Source: an archaeon (lineage in GTDB: Archaea; B1Sed10-29; WALL01; JAGHAM01). Taken from it: a stretch of DNA of 37,531 nt. The translations under genes were made by a program, and so were the position numbers. The stretch is taken from contig JAIOSL010000030.1 in NCBI GenBank assembly GCA_021107635.1, positions 1-37,531 on the forward strand, in the 5' to 3' direction. Below, piece after piece: positions 1-15,500 of the stretch; the first letter of the stretch is position 1, and every line of letters starts with the position of its first letter. A model generated the notes under the pieces. It saw only the letters and a program-made list of their open reading frames with translations. It ran no database searches and had not been told where the DNA came from.

Positions 1-510
1 ACTAGAATCAGATTCAGTAATATCTTTTATAAACCAACCAAAGTTAGCAGAGGAATTACTAACAAAACTTTGTGCATCTTCTGTGACATTAAATGAAATC
101 CAAGACTCTTCTTCAGTATTACTTAAGCTTGCAGTGTCAGTTGCCGTTGAAGAATAATCTCCTCCAGAAGTAGACCATTCACCACTAACAGAGTAATTAT
201 TCCAAGTAACACCAAGTTCAGTCCAATTTCTAGTAGGGTTCTGTTGAATTCTGTGCACCCCATGAGTTCTAGAGGAATTAGTATCTCCACTAGGAATATC
301 ATAAAAATATAAATCCAAGGTTGCGTTGTCAACAGTTGCAGAAGAAGGTATAGATGATAGGTTAAACGTAATTACTCCTCTTAAATCATTTGAAGAATCA
401 TCAGAACCTACTGCAATCAAACTAGAAGTGCCATAATTGGCATCTTGTTCAGAAGATTTACTATACACATAAGAATCACTAGTGTTGGAGGGGCCTGTGA
501 GTGTTTCACC
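1..510 (-). other. DNRLRE/disaggregatase-like carbohydrate-binding-type module within the giant CDS
   Basis: Translation DSYVYSKSSEQDANYGTSSLIAVGSDDSSNDLRGVITFNLSSIPSSATVDNATLDLYFYDIPSGDT...WTELGVTWNNYSVSGEW...WISFNVTEDAQSFVSN matches the typical DNRLRE pattern (NYG...L.V......R.LI.FNLSSIP....V.NATL.LY). Confidence 0.65.
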
Positions 511-3500
511 GAATCCAGGATCGGACGAATCAAGTAGGATGGTATAGTTTTGGCCTACAGTTAGATTGGTCCAGAGAGTTTTGTAACCGTCTATGCTCGT
601 ACAAGTTTGATTTTCAAATACAAAATCCGCACATTTTAGTAAGTAGTTTCCTTGAGCAGTTACTGTGAAGTTTGCACTGGATAAATTTAAGTTATCAAAA
701 TTAACAGAATATGTGCTTACAAACAAATCACTGGTTTCGCTGGTTGGACTATCTAGTTTTAGTGTGTTATAAGGACTTGTGTCAGTATGGTTATAGATAA
801 TTATCTTTTTTACGGGTATATCATCATATATCCGGATTTCGATATCAAGAATTCCAGAAGCATTTTCGATTATTTGAGTAGTTATGTTTAATAAATCTGA
901 ATTTTTGTCAATTACTATGATTGTATCGTGTTCATTTAGCTGGAACCACGTTGTTTGAGTGTTGTTAGTGTTTCCGTTTGTGTCGTTGGATAGTATGGTT
1001 ATGTTATATCTTCCAACATAAGTGGTATTAGTAAATGAAGCGTTGTATTTACCGTCTGTATTTACATCGTTCATTGAGATAATTTCATAGAAAGGTCCCC
1101 ATGATACATTTGCTCTAACAACACTAACTCCTAGTCCATCACTAACATTAGCAGTGATATTTACTGATTGCGTTTGATTGTAAGTTGTTCCAGATACTGG
1201 GTTAAGATCAGTTACATTTGGACCTCCTTGAACGTTTAATGTTTCTTCTGCAGTTTGAACTGATTTGTTGTAGTAAGCACTAAGATTATTTTGTATTTTG
1301 CAGTAATAACTTTGAGATCCTTCAGATTGAGTAGAAAAGTCTAAAGTGTATGTTGCTTTTCCGGACAATTTGGTATAGTTAGAATCTAAGTAATTTGTTG
1401 AATTGTAAAAATCAACAGAATAGCCAGATATTGCATTTTGAGTGTCATTTTCAGTTACGTTGCAGGTAATAGTATTAGTTCCAGTAGAAACAGTTCCTGT
1501 TGGTGTTTCCCAACGTACATCAGATTTGCCCCATACATAAAATGTTTTGTATGCTAGCGTGTCGTTCAAGTTGCTTGAGTTATCTCTAACATAAATCTTA
1601 ACAACATGCAATCCTATAGACCAACTTGAGTTTGTGCAGATGGTTTGGTTGGTCCAGTTACTCGTGAAAGGATCGGTTAAGTTTTGTTCAATTAAACTGC
1701 TACTCCAATTGTATTCAATCCAAGACACGTTAATGGTTTCATTCCATTGTGCAGTGATTTCTAAACACTCTCCTCTGTAGATATTTGTTTCGTTTGTTTG
1801 GTATGTTGATCCAACAACGAAAGGAGCGACGATATCAGCACTGCTTGAAACAGTAAGACTGTCTGAATCTTCGAATGTATCAGATGAGTTATATTGTGCA
1901 CTGGCATTATCTGAGATATTGCATTTAATGGAATACACTCCTGCACTACCAACAGTAAAGTTATATTCTGCCCAACCACTTGAATTAGTATAATTGAAAC
2001 CTAGGAAGGTTGTATCTCTCCAAAATGAAACATTATAACCGTTCAATCCAGAACTGGAATTAGAATCAGTGACTTTACAAGACATAATAGTATAATTATT
2101 TTCTTGCATACTACCAGGAACAACAGAACCCTCAGAGATACTTGCCCATCCCCACACTTCAATAGTTTGATTGGGCATGGTTCCGTTAGTGTTTCCTGAA
2201 GAATCATTTGCATATTGCTTCCATGCGAGTACTCCAGGAGTCATGCTAGTGTTTATTTGATGAGAGAAATTACTCCAATCGTCTGTGCCTGAAATACTCT
2301 GAGTTGAATTAACCCAAACACTTGAATCATTCAAAGATAATACTGCATAATCCAAGTTGTAGTTATCATGCCATGAAACATTTAAGTATAGTGTATCGCC
2401 TTTATGTGCCAAAGAAGATCCTTGTATTGTTGTATAGTTAGGAGCTATCAATTCGATTGTAGTTATGTTTGTTGTTTCATCGTTTCGAGAGTCTATGTGG
2501 TATAATGAAGTATTGGTTATGTTACATTTCAGTGTATGAGCACCAGGTGTACTTGCTGTGTAAACATAATTTGCCCAACCTGTGGAATTAGTGTTATTCG
2601 AGTTCAAATATACTCCATCTTCCCAAAATGAAACGTTATAGCCACTTATGCTGGAACTGTTGGTATCGTCTTCTATTTCGCATGAAACAAGAACTTTGCT
2701 GTTTAGAGTTGGTGTTGAATCATTGATGTTCATGTTCTTTACGTAAGCCAGACCGTATACGTTAAAGGATAAATAGCTTAGGCTGTTATTCCAGTTGTCG
2801 AACGGGTCCTTTGAGTATATTTTCACTACGTGATTTCCTAAGCGCCAAGTTGAAAGCACGTTGAGGGTGCGATTGGTCCAGTTTTGGTTGTTTGGTGAAG
2901 GTAGGCTTATTGAGTAGTTGAATAAGTCAGATAGTGTTGAATTGTATTCTGCTTTTGCTTCGTCGATGGATTCGTTCCATCTTGCATACACTTTGGCCGC
3001 GTTTCCTCGGTTTACTTGGGTAGTGTTGATTCCGTATGTATTTGAGTATAGGAAAGGGGGAATGGAATCAGAAGTAGAAAGGAATATAGTAGAATAATCT
3101 CTGAAAACATTGTTTGGGGCAGATATTTTGAACTCCACTGCACGAGATTCTTCGGATGCTCCGGTGAAGTTTACTATAAAGTAGAAAGTAACGTTAGTGC
3201 CGTTCGAGCCGATTCCCTCATTAGCAGATGTATTCCATTTTAAAGTTTCTCCTGAAAATGTGCCATTAAGACGTTCAGACACGTCTGTGGCATTCTTGTA
3301 CCAAACGTCTGTGCTTGCATTGATGAGCCAAGAAGCGTTAAGGTTAAGATAAGACACGTTTGATGTATTCATACTCCAATTCTGAGAGCTAGAATTAACA
3401 GAAACATCTATTTCAAACCGATATACCTGGTCTGTATTTAAGTAGAATGTTTTGTTTAGTCCGGAATCAGTCAAAGACCCGCTAGAGTGTGCGCTTGAGT

Positions 3501-6500
3501 TGTAAATGCGTATTTCGGAAACATCTAAGTCTAATGGACTGTCTATAACGTTAAAGTAGTAGTATCCTATGATTTGTGGTGGTGTGCGACTAACGTTCAG
3601 TAATTTACCGTCCGGGTTGACCATGTAAGCAAACACCCTGAAACTGCCAGTGTCGCCATTAGGGTTCCATGCTGTCCATAGAGGAGCTAAATGTATTACA
3701 TTGCATGAACCACATGGAGAGCTTAGGTTTCCTGCTTGAGACCCGTTATATTGCACTGATTGTTGCACCCATGACCCTGAAACATTTTTTTCTACGCCTA
3801 GTATGACATAACCGCTAAAGTTAACTGAACCCCAGTTCAGTATCGGCGCGCCTCTTTTTTCTTCCAGGTCTACTTGTAAACCGGGTTTTTTCGCCCAGTC
3901 TAATTGTGTTTCTGGTACGGCCCAAGCGTATGAAGGTTCGCTTGTCTCAATTTGGGAGTGTAAAAGAATTGGTTTGTCTGAAGTGATTATGCATGTGCCG
4001 CTTGATGTGGTGTGGGAGTAGTAGTATCCGCCAGTGTCGTTGTTTGAGATGCCTGTGGATGTGCAGTTGTCTGTTACTGTAGTTCCATTGAAGAGTATCC
4101 ATGCACTCATGACGTGATTTCCGCCATCGGCAGGATAAATAAATTTTGTTCCAACGCTTGAACCATCTGTTGAAGTGAGGTATGCTCCGCCATCACCATC
4201 ATTCGGATAACGCACGAGCGCGCTTGAGTTGGTTGTTACGTTGCATATTGCACCATCAGCAGAACCAACAATTAATACTGAGCCGTTAACTGTGATAGTT
4301 CCTGTGCTAGTGTTGCAGCCGGTCACTGAGTAGTTTATGGCTGAGTTTTCTGGATTGATTATGAGGAAGTCTCCGTTTCTTAATGTTCTGAATGAGAAGA
4401 ATGTTCCGTTCCATGTGCCGTTGTCTGAAGGTATTCTTGCTGTTCCGTCTCTAGCAGTGTACCCGTCACCCATGAGTAGAAATGTTTGAACTGGGTTGTC
4501 TGCGGTCAGTTTGTAAACATTGGGTGAGGTTGCATGGAATTCTGAGCTGCTTATGCCTGTAAGCGTGTCATCTTGAGTCACGTAGCTCTGGGTGTTGTAG
4601 TTATAGATGCTATAAGTTGTGTTCCCTCCTTCAGTAGCATGGATGGTTGTGTTTGTGTTGTCTGCGTCTTGCAAGCCCCAGAAGTAGAATGTTTTGCTTG
4701 TTGGCTGTGAGAGTGCGTCTAACGCATAAGTGAACGAATTGGGGTTGGTGTTTTTTAATGCTCCTAGGTACACAGATACGGGTTTGTCTGTTTTCACGGT
4801 GTAGAAATTGGGTGTCACTGAGGGGTTTGAAGGTAATTCAAAGTAGTTGTAGTAGTCTCCTGCATCGGATAAGTTTCCTGATGCAGATATTGATCCTCCA
4901 CTTATATCATAGCTTGTGTCATCATAATTAGCTATCACTACAAGTCCTTCGTCTGAGTCTGTTTGACTGTCATCCCATCTGTTGAAGCTTCCTTCGTAGA
5001 CAAACCAGTCAGTTGTATCATAGTTTGGTGCGGAGGCGTCATCGTATTTGTAGTATAAGTACAAGTCGTTTGCTGTTTGGTTTGCACTGATGTTGACCTG
5101 GAAGAAGAGGATTGTTTCTGTGGTGTTAAAGTCTGTCATTAAGTAAGGTAGTGCTTCTCCGCTTGTGACATTGTATATTCTGATGTCGTCGCCATCGGAT
5201 TGTACTTTTCCGTCGGATAATAATGTCTGTGTGTCTACAGTGATGTACACTAGTTGGTTTGTTAGGTTAAGTTCTGCTTGTTCGGATAAGTGTATTTGTT
5301 TTCTGTGATTGTAGAAAGCAACAGTCCAATTGTCTTGACATGATTCCAATAGGACATCTTCGTTTGGTAGGTACGTGTCGTTTCTTGTTATTGGTAGAGA
5401 AGATGCTTCTATGTCCAAGGTAAAAGAGCTGGAATTGCTTACTGTGCTTCCGGTGGTATCATTCGCCCAGACTAAAACGTTGTATGTGCCATTGTACCAG
5501 TAAATGCTTGTGTTGTATTCATAGGTATCATTACCTTTGTCGTTCATTCCGTATTCTATTTGAGTGCTGTTCGGCAAAGTGATTGTCACGGTGACATTGT
5601 CTACTGCATCATCATCTGTCACATTCGCATTTATACTGACACTCCAACCGTAACCGATGGTGCTGGCATTGAATGAAATTGAGTTTATGACTGGCTTTCC
5701 ACCTATGTCAAAAGTGAATGAATCGTTGTGTTTTAAGAAAGCGTAAACGCTGGTGTTTCCGTCGTATGTTACGTTTATCGTGTGCACTCCTGAGCTTGCT
5801 CCGGAAGGTATCACATAGTCTATTAGAGCTATTCCGGATGCATTGGTTGTGGCTGTACCTATAGAATACGAATCAGTTGTGTCGGTGAAATTAAGGGTTT
5901 GTGTGGGGATTGCTGTCCCGTTCTGATATTCGAGAGTTGCATATAAGCGTACAGTCTCTTCTTTGCTTGCATTGGTGTCGTTTACTGAGACTGTTGGTAT
6001 GGAAGTGTTTGAATATACGGTTATGTCAAGTAAAGTGAAGTCTCCTGTTGCGTTCGGAGAGCTAGATTCTATTCTGACTTGTTGTGGTCCAAGAGCTGCG
6101 TTCGAGCCGATGTCTGCTGTTATGTTGTTCCAGAATAGTACGCCAGAGGCCAGTGATGCTATCGTCTTGTTTGTTTGGCCTGAACTGTTTGTCCAACCGG
6201 AAGGCAAGGAATAATTGAGTGATACGTTTCCTGCTGTACTCCCGCCTGTGTTGTTTGTGTATGCTTCAAAGTCGTATGATTGTCCGCGTGTTACATTGAC
6301 TGGATGACTTTCAGTAGTTATCTCAAGAAGTCCTTCTGATCTGACTTCCAAAGTCAACGCACTTACTTGGGTGAAATTTCGTTCTTCATCAGGATTGTTG
6401 TATTCCAGGGTTATGTTGAGGACATAGTTATTGTCTGGGGTGCTGGAGTTCACTGTTATTGTGAAGTTTGTTGTACTGTTTGCTAAAGTAGTTATGTTGC

Positions 6501-9500
6501 CTATGTTTTTTGTGGATGATGAAGTTCCTTCTACAGTACAATTAAAGCCAGTGATACTCGGACAGTTCAGAGTTATGTTTGCATCAGTCATGTTCACTGA
6601 CCATTGGTTCTGGAAAGTGAAATTGTACTTTGCTGCTTGTGTTTTGTATACCCTGCTCGTGTTTAATGTGCTCTCGAAGGTGCTTGTTGTTTTGATTATT
6701 GTTATGTTGCGCGTGTCGTTGTAGGTGTAATCAAAGTTCGTGCCGTTAGCTGTCACGTTCCAGTACAAGGTATAAGTACCTGCTGGGACATCGCCCACTG
6801 GATATCCTGTGCTGTTATCCCATTTTTTGGTGCATGTGCTGTTTTCTGGTATGTTCGCGCATTGTTTTGTTTCGGTGTTCGGTCCGAATCCAGCATACGA
6901 ACCATCTTGCTTGATCAAGGATAGTGTCACATTCGGACTTATGAGTGTGTTGTTGATTGCTTGGACAGTGACGTTAATCCAATCAATTGTGTCGCTAACT
7001 TCGTACTCATCGACGGAATGCTCATACAAGTTCTCGTGTGTTATGTTGGTTACGTTCAATGTTCCTTTTATGATTTCAAACTCGTACGAGCTTAGGAGGT
7101 AATTGCCTGCATAGTCGTATAGCACGTTCCCGCTAGAGTCCTGTAGTTCAGAATAGACGCGATATGTCCCTGTAATCGTATTAGAAGTGCTCCAGCCTCC
7201 TTCGGTGTTCCAGATTGAGGTAAGATTGAGTTCATCTCCTGCTTGCAGGACTCGCAGTGTCGGGGTGCCTCCCCTATCGTTTACTACTGCTGGCATTTGG
7301 TTTGCCCATGAACCGTTGTTGTATCTTTGGACTAACATCCATAGATATCCTCTGATGGTTTCGTTTCCGTTGTTCTCTAGGTTTACATATCTGTCTTCTT
7401 CGTATGAATTGCCTAAAACTATGTCTGGATTGTATTTTCGTCCGTGTTTTGGTGTTAAAAATAGTGTTTCAGCGTCTTCTCCCGCTGATTCAAAGTATGC
7501 TTGTGCTGATGCGTTGCATACAATTTTGTACCCTGCATTTAAGGTCATTCCTGAGAAAAGTATTTTGTTGGGGTACGGTGCATTGTTTGTTGTTGAAGAT
7601 TGATTGTTGGTGTTGGTTCCATTTGTAGCGTATAGTCTGCATAAAGTGTTTGGTTCTTTAATGGCCATGGCAACATAGTCTGCGTTCTGTGGTAATATGA
7701 AGACTTTATCAAACTCGGAGTATGGTAAAAACGTAGATGCTTCTCCTGCATCTCCATCCGCTTGTTGGTATGCCCCTATTGTAGCATTAGCTACTATCCT
7801 TGTTGCAGGTTCATCTCCATGGCCTGAACCAGAAGGTCGCTCATATGCTGTTTCTCCTGCATCCAACATCATTGTGGTGTCTGTTCCATCTGAGTAGTAT
7901 ATTGTTACATTAGTGTTGTTTTCTGTTGCTGCTATTTGCACATAGTTTGATGCCACACCCCATAACTCAGTGCTTGCAGGGTACATCGGGAATGGATCGC
8001 CATTGTTATCTCCAACGTAATGAGCAAGTATTGAGACATTGGATTCGATGATTATTGAATTTCCGAGATCTGTTGCACTGTCTGGTGAAGCTCCTTCTGG
8101 GATAGTATATGTTTTGTTGGTGAAACTGCCTTGAGTTAGAGTAAAGTTGCCATCGCTTGACATTAATGATACTGAAGGTCCTGAGGCCGAGCCGTTATAG
8201 ACAAGAATTCTTGCGTCTCCGAAAGGAGAATAAAAGCCCACTATCGGTGGATTGTATCGTGTGTGATGATATACGAACTTGGTTCCTGCGAAACTTATTG
8301 GATTAAGAGTTGTTCCGAAAGACCCCAATTGTGTTCCAGTCGATAATGGCCCTTCAGCAGATAATGCTCCGCCAGCTGTCAAGTACGCGCTTGCGAAAGA
8401 TGTTGTTCCTTGTTCATCTAATGAAGTCTCCGTCCCCCCTATTTGTATTGTGCTGCCATTAACATAGCTGCCTACATCAATGCTGTCTCCGGTCATGGCT
8501 TCGTTGAGTATGTAATAAAGTTCTTGTGGTGAAGAATATGTGAACACCCCCACTTCATCAGAAACACTGTCTTCAATGTTTACATCATTTGAGTTTCCAT
8601 AATACATGTAGATGTTGTTTGATCCTGTGTTTAGTATTTTTGCTTGGAACCAAACGGATGTGTTTGTGGTGTTGCAATCTTCTTCCAGCCAGTGGGTTAA
8701 GTTGGTTGTTTCACTGCTCAACACTTGTTCTGATCCTGGTGTTGTAGTGGGGTAAGTATCTTTGTATTCTGTTCCGTACATGACTAGTCCAGGTTTTGCA
8801 GATATCGCGCCACCGAATTCGTCTGTGTGTGAACCGTCATGAAGATTTTCTTCTTCGACTGCATATTCGAGAGAATACGCAGTTACATTTCGGATTGCTT
8901 CGTGAGCGTTATCTCCTCCATCTTCTGTCATTATTTTTCCTATTATTGCCGGAGTTGAAGTAAAACCTGTAGTAGAATAAGTGTTGAATGAATGTGACCC
9001 TTCTACTATTGCCGCGTTCCATCTTGTTGTTTCTGTGGAATAGAATCCCACGGGCAATGCAAGCCAAGTGATTTCTTCATTAGTAAATGAGGGGTCTGAA
9101 GTATCTGATGCTTCTACGAACACTTGGAATCCAGTTAACACGCTCAAATCATCGCTTGTACTAGGAGTCAAGTCGGATTGTCTTGTTTTGATTTCTTCAC
9201 TGTTATTTAATGAAATGGTGTTTGCTATGATTACTGGTGCTGAAGAATAAGAATAATCAAAAGTGACTGTTCTATACGATGAACCACCACCTACAAAGCT
9301 TCCTGCTTGCAATTTTTCTCCCATTAAGATATGAGTTCCTTCTTTTACTGCAATCCAACCGAGAGTTTCGTTCGGGTGAATTTGGTCAAGGTTTGTTGAT
9401 TCTTGAATAGTAATATTAAATCCTGTTTCGTTGACACTTCCTACTCGTGAGAATGCTTCGTCGGCATTATTAATTGAATTTAAACTTGCTACTAAGATTG

Positions 9501-12500
9501 GTTGTTCTCCGGTTGCGTTTAAGTGAGCGAAGTTTATCCAGGACCAAGTGCTGTTTATAGATGCGTTTCCTGCTTCTCCGATGATTTCTCTGAACGTGTC
9601 GGTGTAATTGGTTGCTGTCGACGCTGATTTATTACCGTAATACAAGTAAAGTGTGGTTCCGCTTGTGGGTAGTTCTTCTAGATATGTCCATAGTTTGACA
9701 GAGGTTGATGAGATACTTTCAATCCAGAAAGGCACGGTTGAACTAGCAGAATAAGGAGTTGATTGGTTGGAATCAAATAAACGTATCTCGCTTTCTGAAC
9801 TTAAATGGTTTAGGGCAGAAGAGTCGGTTAGGGTTATTGGGAAAGTGAGATTGTATTGTGTTGAACCGTACGGATTGCTTATGGACAATGGCAATTCATA
9901 GGTTGTCAATGTGGTAGCAAATTGTATGTCTGAGCAGTTCAAGTTCATTTTTCCATCTGATATCAAAGTCTGCGTGTCCAAATCCAATGAAATTGGATAT
10001 TCAAAAACAGAACTACTACCTGAATTGGAGATGTTAAGGACTTCCCTGTAGTCATATGATGGTAGGTCCCAATCAAATTTGTTTGCCAAATTCACTGTGT
10101 CAAAATTTTTGTATTCGTCTTTGTCTGATTGTATATCCAATGTGCCACGTACGTTCAATGAATTGTTATAGACATTAGATTGATTTGAAACGCTTCCTGT
10201 GTTATTTGCAAACACATAGAGAAAATAATCTCCTGCAGCCCATAGATTGGTTAGGTTATATACATAGAGTCCTCCGGATGGACTCATAGGATAGGAAAGA
10301 GTTGTTTCATTTGGGTGAGTGACATACAGTAAAACATCGTCTAAGCCAGTATCATCTGATACATTTGCTTCTATATAGAAATATTCGTTTAAACCAATTT
10401 CCGTGTCGCTTATGCTAACTGAATGAATGTTCGGAGTTGAGACCACAGTTAAGTCACTGGTCGTAGAAGAACCAAGATAGTATATGCTTTCGTTTCCATC
10501 AAAAGATGCGTTTATAGTGTGTGCACCAAGAGACGCTGAACTAGATAGAGCATAAACTATGGATGCATAACCTTCTGCGTTTGTTGTTGTGTTCCCTATG
10601 AACACCACATCTGTTGAATCATTAAAGCTTATGTTTTGGTTTGCGATGCCAGAAACACCAAGTTGATCCATCAAACGCACTGAAATGGACACATTGGAAC
10701 CTTGAGCTTGAGTTGATGGCTCGAAAGACAACGAAATCAGAGAGGTGCTTTCTCTTACTGTGAAATTGACAAAATCTGAGCCAGTGTAGTTCAAAGAAGT
10801 GGAATCGATGGCATAGACTGTAATGTTGTGGACACCTTTAGTAAATGAAAGTGTTGTGTTCTGACAGCTTTCCAGAGTTACATTCGCAGCACCGTTTTTT
10901 GAATATAGGCATGTGTCCACTCCTTGCATGTCAGTAGCCGTATATTGCAGTGCTTTGCTTCCGATTCCAGTAAGGTTAGCATTATCTTCTGGAATGTAAA
11001 TTGTGACGTTTGGATGATCTGTGGGGTATATTGTCAAATTTCCGCTTGTTAGAGTGGTTCCGTCGGAATAACCGTCGTTTGGAGTGGCCTCACACTTCCA
11101 GACGTCTCCAGCTTCTGTTCCATTTGATAGCCACATATTGGTCTTGTTTTCGTAGAGAGCGTTTACCTGCTCTTCTGAGAAGGAGACATTAAACACAAGT
11201 ATGTCATCTATGGACCCATTGACATTTTCGTCCATTGTATCGCTTGCATCAGCACCTATAGTCCAATTTTGATTACTCATGACACTTCCAGTTGTTATGT
11301 CTATTTCTGAATCGGATTCAGTTCCATTGACATAAAGCTTAACCGTATTCCCTTTATCCCTTACCAATGCAATGTGATACCATTGACTAAGGTTTAAAAC
11401 ATTACCAACAAGAACAGTAGGGTTGTTATTGTCATCAATTTGTGCTTTTATTTGAATATTTCCACCACTCGGATCTGCGTGGATGTTAATATGACTGCTA
11501 GCTATTCCGTCATAATCGTTAATGAGATAACACGATTTGTTTTCAACAAAATATGCCCAAAGAGAAATGGTGAAACTATCATTGAGATTAATAGGATTGC
11601 TCTCATTAATGCCAGTATTTTCTAAAACAATATGATCCATACCACCATCAAACTGATAAGCTCCTTTACCATCATAACCACCAGTTCTGTTCCAAATGGC
11701 GTCTGAAACTGTTCCATTATAATCATTCTCTGAATAGTCTCTTGTGTAGGTTGAGTTGGAACCACCCTCGAAAGGTAGGTTCAAAACAGTTATGGATGAA
11801 TCGTTCAGATACCAATTATAGATATTTTTTACTGAATCGCTGTCTGCATCGCTCGTGGATTGATTATAACAAGTTAAATCTCCATAAGTCAAATTCCATA
11901 CAGAGCTTGAGTCGAGTATTGGAGCAGTATGAGTTGGTTGAGTATTTGCAACAGTGAAATTCCAAGTGTTTGTGAAATTAGTGTTGCTGCCAGTGTCATT
12001 GAACCACCAATACCATTGCACTGTTTGACCTCTAGTCGCATTGATTATCTTTGTTATCTCAATTTCTTCTGGTGCAGTCCACGCAACAACACTGTCATTG
12101 ACCCAGTCAGTACCATTGTAAAGAGAGAATATGTAATCTTCCCCGGCAACCGTGTCATTTAGAGTCACATTGAAGTATACTATTCCTCCTGTCTTGGTAC
12201 TATCAGAAGCATTGGTCTCATTGTTCGACCAGGTTGGTGTGTTCGGGTCGCTCCAGTTCAAAAAGACTGTCCGGTTAGCATTTCCCCAATCAGACTGGCT
12301 TGTATTATCAAAACATTGCACGTTCCAAATGAAAGTAACATTCTCTAGGTTGATTAAATTGAACAATGTAGTATTAGTGATTCCAGTGACACTGTTTGTT
12401 TGATTAAGAGACCAACCAGAGATGTTATGCCATAAACTACAATTCATTAAATCAACATCATCTGTCACAGAAACATTGAAAGTCAAATTCACGTATCTGT

Positions 12501-15500
12501 TTGAATCATTCACATGATTATCTAAAGGAGTTACAAGAGTTACATTCGGAGGAGCAGAAATAATAAAAGTCCGTGTTTCTGTACACACTTCGTTGCCATC
12601 CTTGTCAATCACACAAGCATAATAGGTGTAAGTGTCTTGGCCCAAACCAGTAAAGTTGCGGTCTAGATCATAAGTATTAGATTCATAACTTGCTTGAACT
12701 TCACTGAGTGATAACGTACGATTCCAGAGTTTTACTTCATCAATAGAACCATTGAAATGCCTGTCTCCAGTACCTTGTCCGCGCATGCCAATGAACAGCG
12801 GCTCATTTGATGTGGACGGAGTTCCACTGAGAATTTGGGTGTCTCTGAGACTACCGTCAATGTACAAACTCAAGTGAGAACTGTTGTATGTGCCAACAAT
12901 ATGATACCAGATTTCTTCGTTGAGACCTCCGATAGGAGGTTCATTAGTATAGTTTCGCCCTAGGTTTGTGTCCACAGCAAACTCAAACTCGGAATTATCC
13001 GTGTTATGCTGCAAGTTGAATCCATTGTCCGCGTTCCTGTTGAAAATTTGTGCCCAGCTATTGCTTTGAGAATTTTCTTTCACCCATGCTTCAACACTGA
13101 AATTGCTCCCAACATTAAATTCCGACTGGCTGGAGATATTCATGTAATCATCACTGCCATCAAACACAGCATACCCTCCACGATTTACAGCGCTCAAATT
13201 GACTATGTACGCTCCACCGGTCAAAACGCCATTGTTCGCGTAAGGTGAATTACCGTACACTGTGTTGCCAGAAACATTCTCGAAATCCCAATAGCCAACC
13301 AAATCGTTATCAAAAACAATATATGCACTCCTATCAAGCGAGCCAGAAACATTCACGTCCACATAAATCCAATTATTTGCGGAAGCAGTACCATTAGAAG
13401 GAGTTTGTGATGTAAATTCTATTGACGGAGCAGTCTGCTGCTGGATAGTGAAATTCTTAGTAGTCAAATAAGATTCTACATCGCTTGCATTGTCATCTGC
13501 TCTCGTTGTCACATTCATCTTGTAAGTTCCATTAGGAACGTTTGTAGTGTCAAAATAAATGCTCACGCTAGAATCATCATTACTGTAAAAGCTTGCGTTT
13601 ATAGTATAGTTGATGCTTCCATCTGGATTGCATAGGTATAAGGAGTGATTCACAGATCCAATACTATCTGGGTCTTTTGATACCCCAATTCCAATAGTCA
13701 TGTTGTCATAGAACGTTCCGTTCAAAACATAGTCTCCACAAGTACCTGTTGTGTGGCAAGGATGGTTTTCAGGAATTTTACCTTGAGCATAGTGTTCTAT
13801 GCTGGGCATTGAAATGGGGTTATTCATACGTTCTATCTCATCAGAATATAAAGAGAGATTAGTATAGTTATTTCCATAGATGTCTTCAACATAAACACCC
13901 AATTGAATTTCATCTCCATCCTTTCTAGAACTTAACCAGAGATCCCCCGTAAAGTTCTGTTGTGTGACATTGAAACCATCATCACCAACTTGCCAAGATG
14001 TATTTGTATTGGCAAAGCTTACATTAGTTCCAGAACTTCCATTGACATATCGTATGTTATAAGACCCTGAATCCTCGCTTGTCGTGTAATACAAATAGAA
14101 ATTGTCAGTAGAACCGATGCCAGCAAAAAGACCATTTATCACTGAGAAACAGGTTTGGGAGTACGAACTGTTCCTTGAAGAATAAGATATATCATCCAAG
14201 CATGAGGTATCCAGCGACTCCAGAAAAACACAGTTATCGTTCACGATAGGATCTGCGGTCACTTTAGCATACCCATCAGTTATTTTTTTATTTGAGTAAC
14301 GAGTGTTCCAAATCGCCAGCTCTTCAAGCGTACCATTGAAATAGTACTGATTAGTGCCATTGGAGTTGTCCCTACCAAACTCCAGTGCATCAACACCAGA
14401 CACATTTGCCAAAAAATAGGTTGAATTCTCATCTCCATTAGTATAATTCACGCTAATGTTTTCTGCATTAACAAAAACAGTATTGCCAGAACCATTGACA
14501 GCCCAATTGATGTAATACCACTTGTCTGCTTCGAAAATGTTCTGGCCAATAGTCTCAAGTGATACCTGGGTAGAGCCATTGCTGTCTAATCTAAGGAACA
14601 GCTCGTCTTGCTTCAAACCAAATTGGAAGAGATTTCCACTGTCATTATGATCAGAATAACTTACCACTACCTGACCAGGCAAGGTAACCACATTTGCTTT
14701 GAACCAAACAGAGATTAAACCTTCTGTGAGATTAAAAGAACCAGCTGGAATAGTAACATAGTCATCATTGCCATCAAAACCAAGCGCACTCGTTAGAAAA
14801 GAAGGTTCCCCATAATCGCTGCCATTGTAAGTCCCATTGTTTCCATTCACAGTATCAATAATCGATCCACTTTGTTCGTTCATGTGCCATAGGCCTTCAA
14901 TTCCGGGCACCCCAGAGGGTATTTCGTTAGCTATTGGGTCATAGGAACTGTTACAGTAATATGTCTTCAGTGGTTCGGTTGGAGAACTTGAGTAGTTTAT
15001 ATTTTTGAACAGACATATAGTATAATTTTCGGTATTTCTCATAGCCTCCATATCCCAAAACTTTAGTGACAAGTCATTGCCCTTGTTAATCGCATAATCC
15101 TTTTTTTCTTCATTCTCCAAGTTCACTCTATGCAAGAAAAAAGTGTTCCTGAACACGCTTGGTTCTACATTCCAAGTGAAATTGATTTGAGCCCAAGTAG
15201 AACCATTTGTGATATCTGTATGCAAAGCACTATCATCAAACACCCCGTAAGTAAAGGTGTCTGAGAACAAACTAGTACTCTCAAACCACTTTCCTTTATT
15301 CCGATTATGCGCTCGTAATATTTTTTCGGTTATAACACTATCGTTTTCAGATAAATTATTTGCTGGAGGTCTTATACTCCAACGATTCGGTATTCCTGGA
15401 TTAAGAGATCCATCCAAAGTAGTAGTGAACAACATCCGTGACTTGTTAATTCCATTAGCATCCGTGCAGTTTATCAAAGCAGTAAAAGTGCCGGATGATG

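Noticed and set aside
123-7757. Minus-strand small ORFs 123..332, 1761..1979 and 7545..7757
   Set aside because: Wrong frame relative to the giant CDS, which is continuous through all three.
5963-9250. Plus-strand ORFs of 60-138 aa (e.g. 5963..6214, 6431..6724, 6809..7102, 7187..7603)
   Set aside because: Antisense shadows of the giant minus-strand CDS; no signal of real protein families, no RBS context, and the opposite strand encodes coherent LamG/DUF2341/Ig-like sequence.
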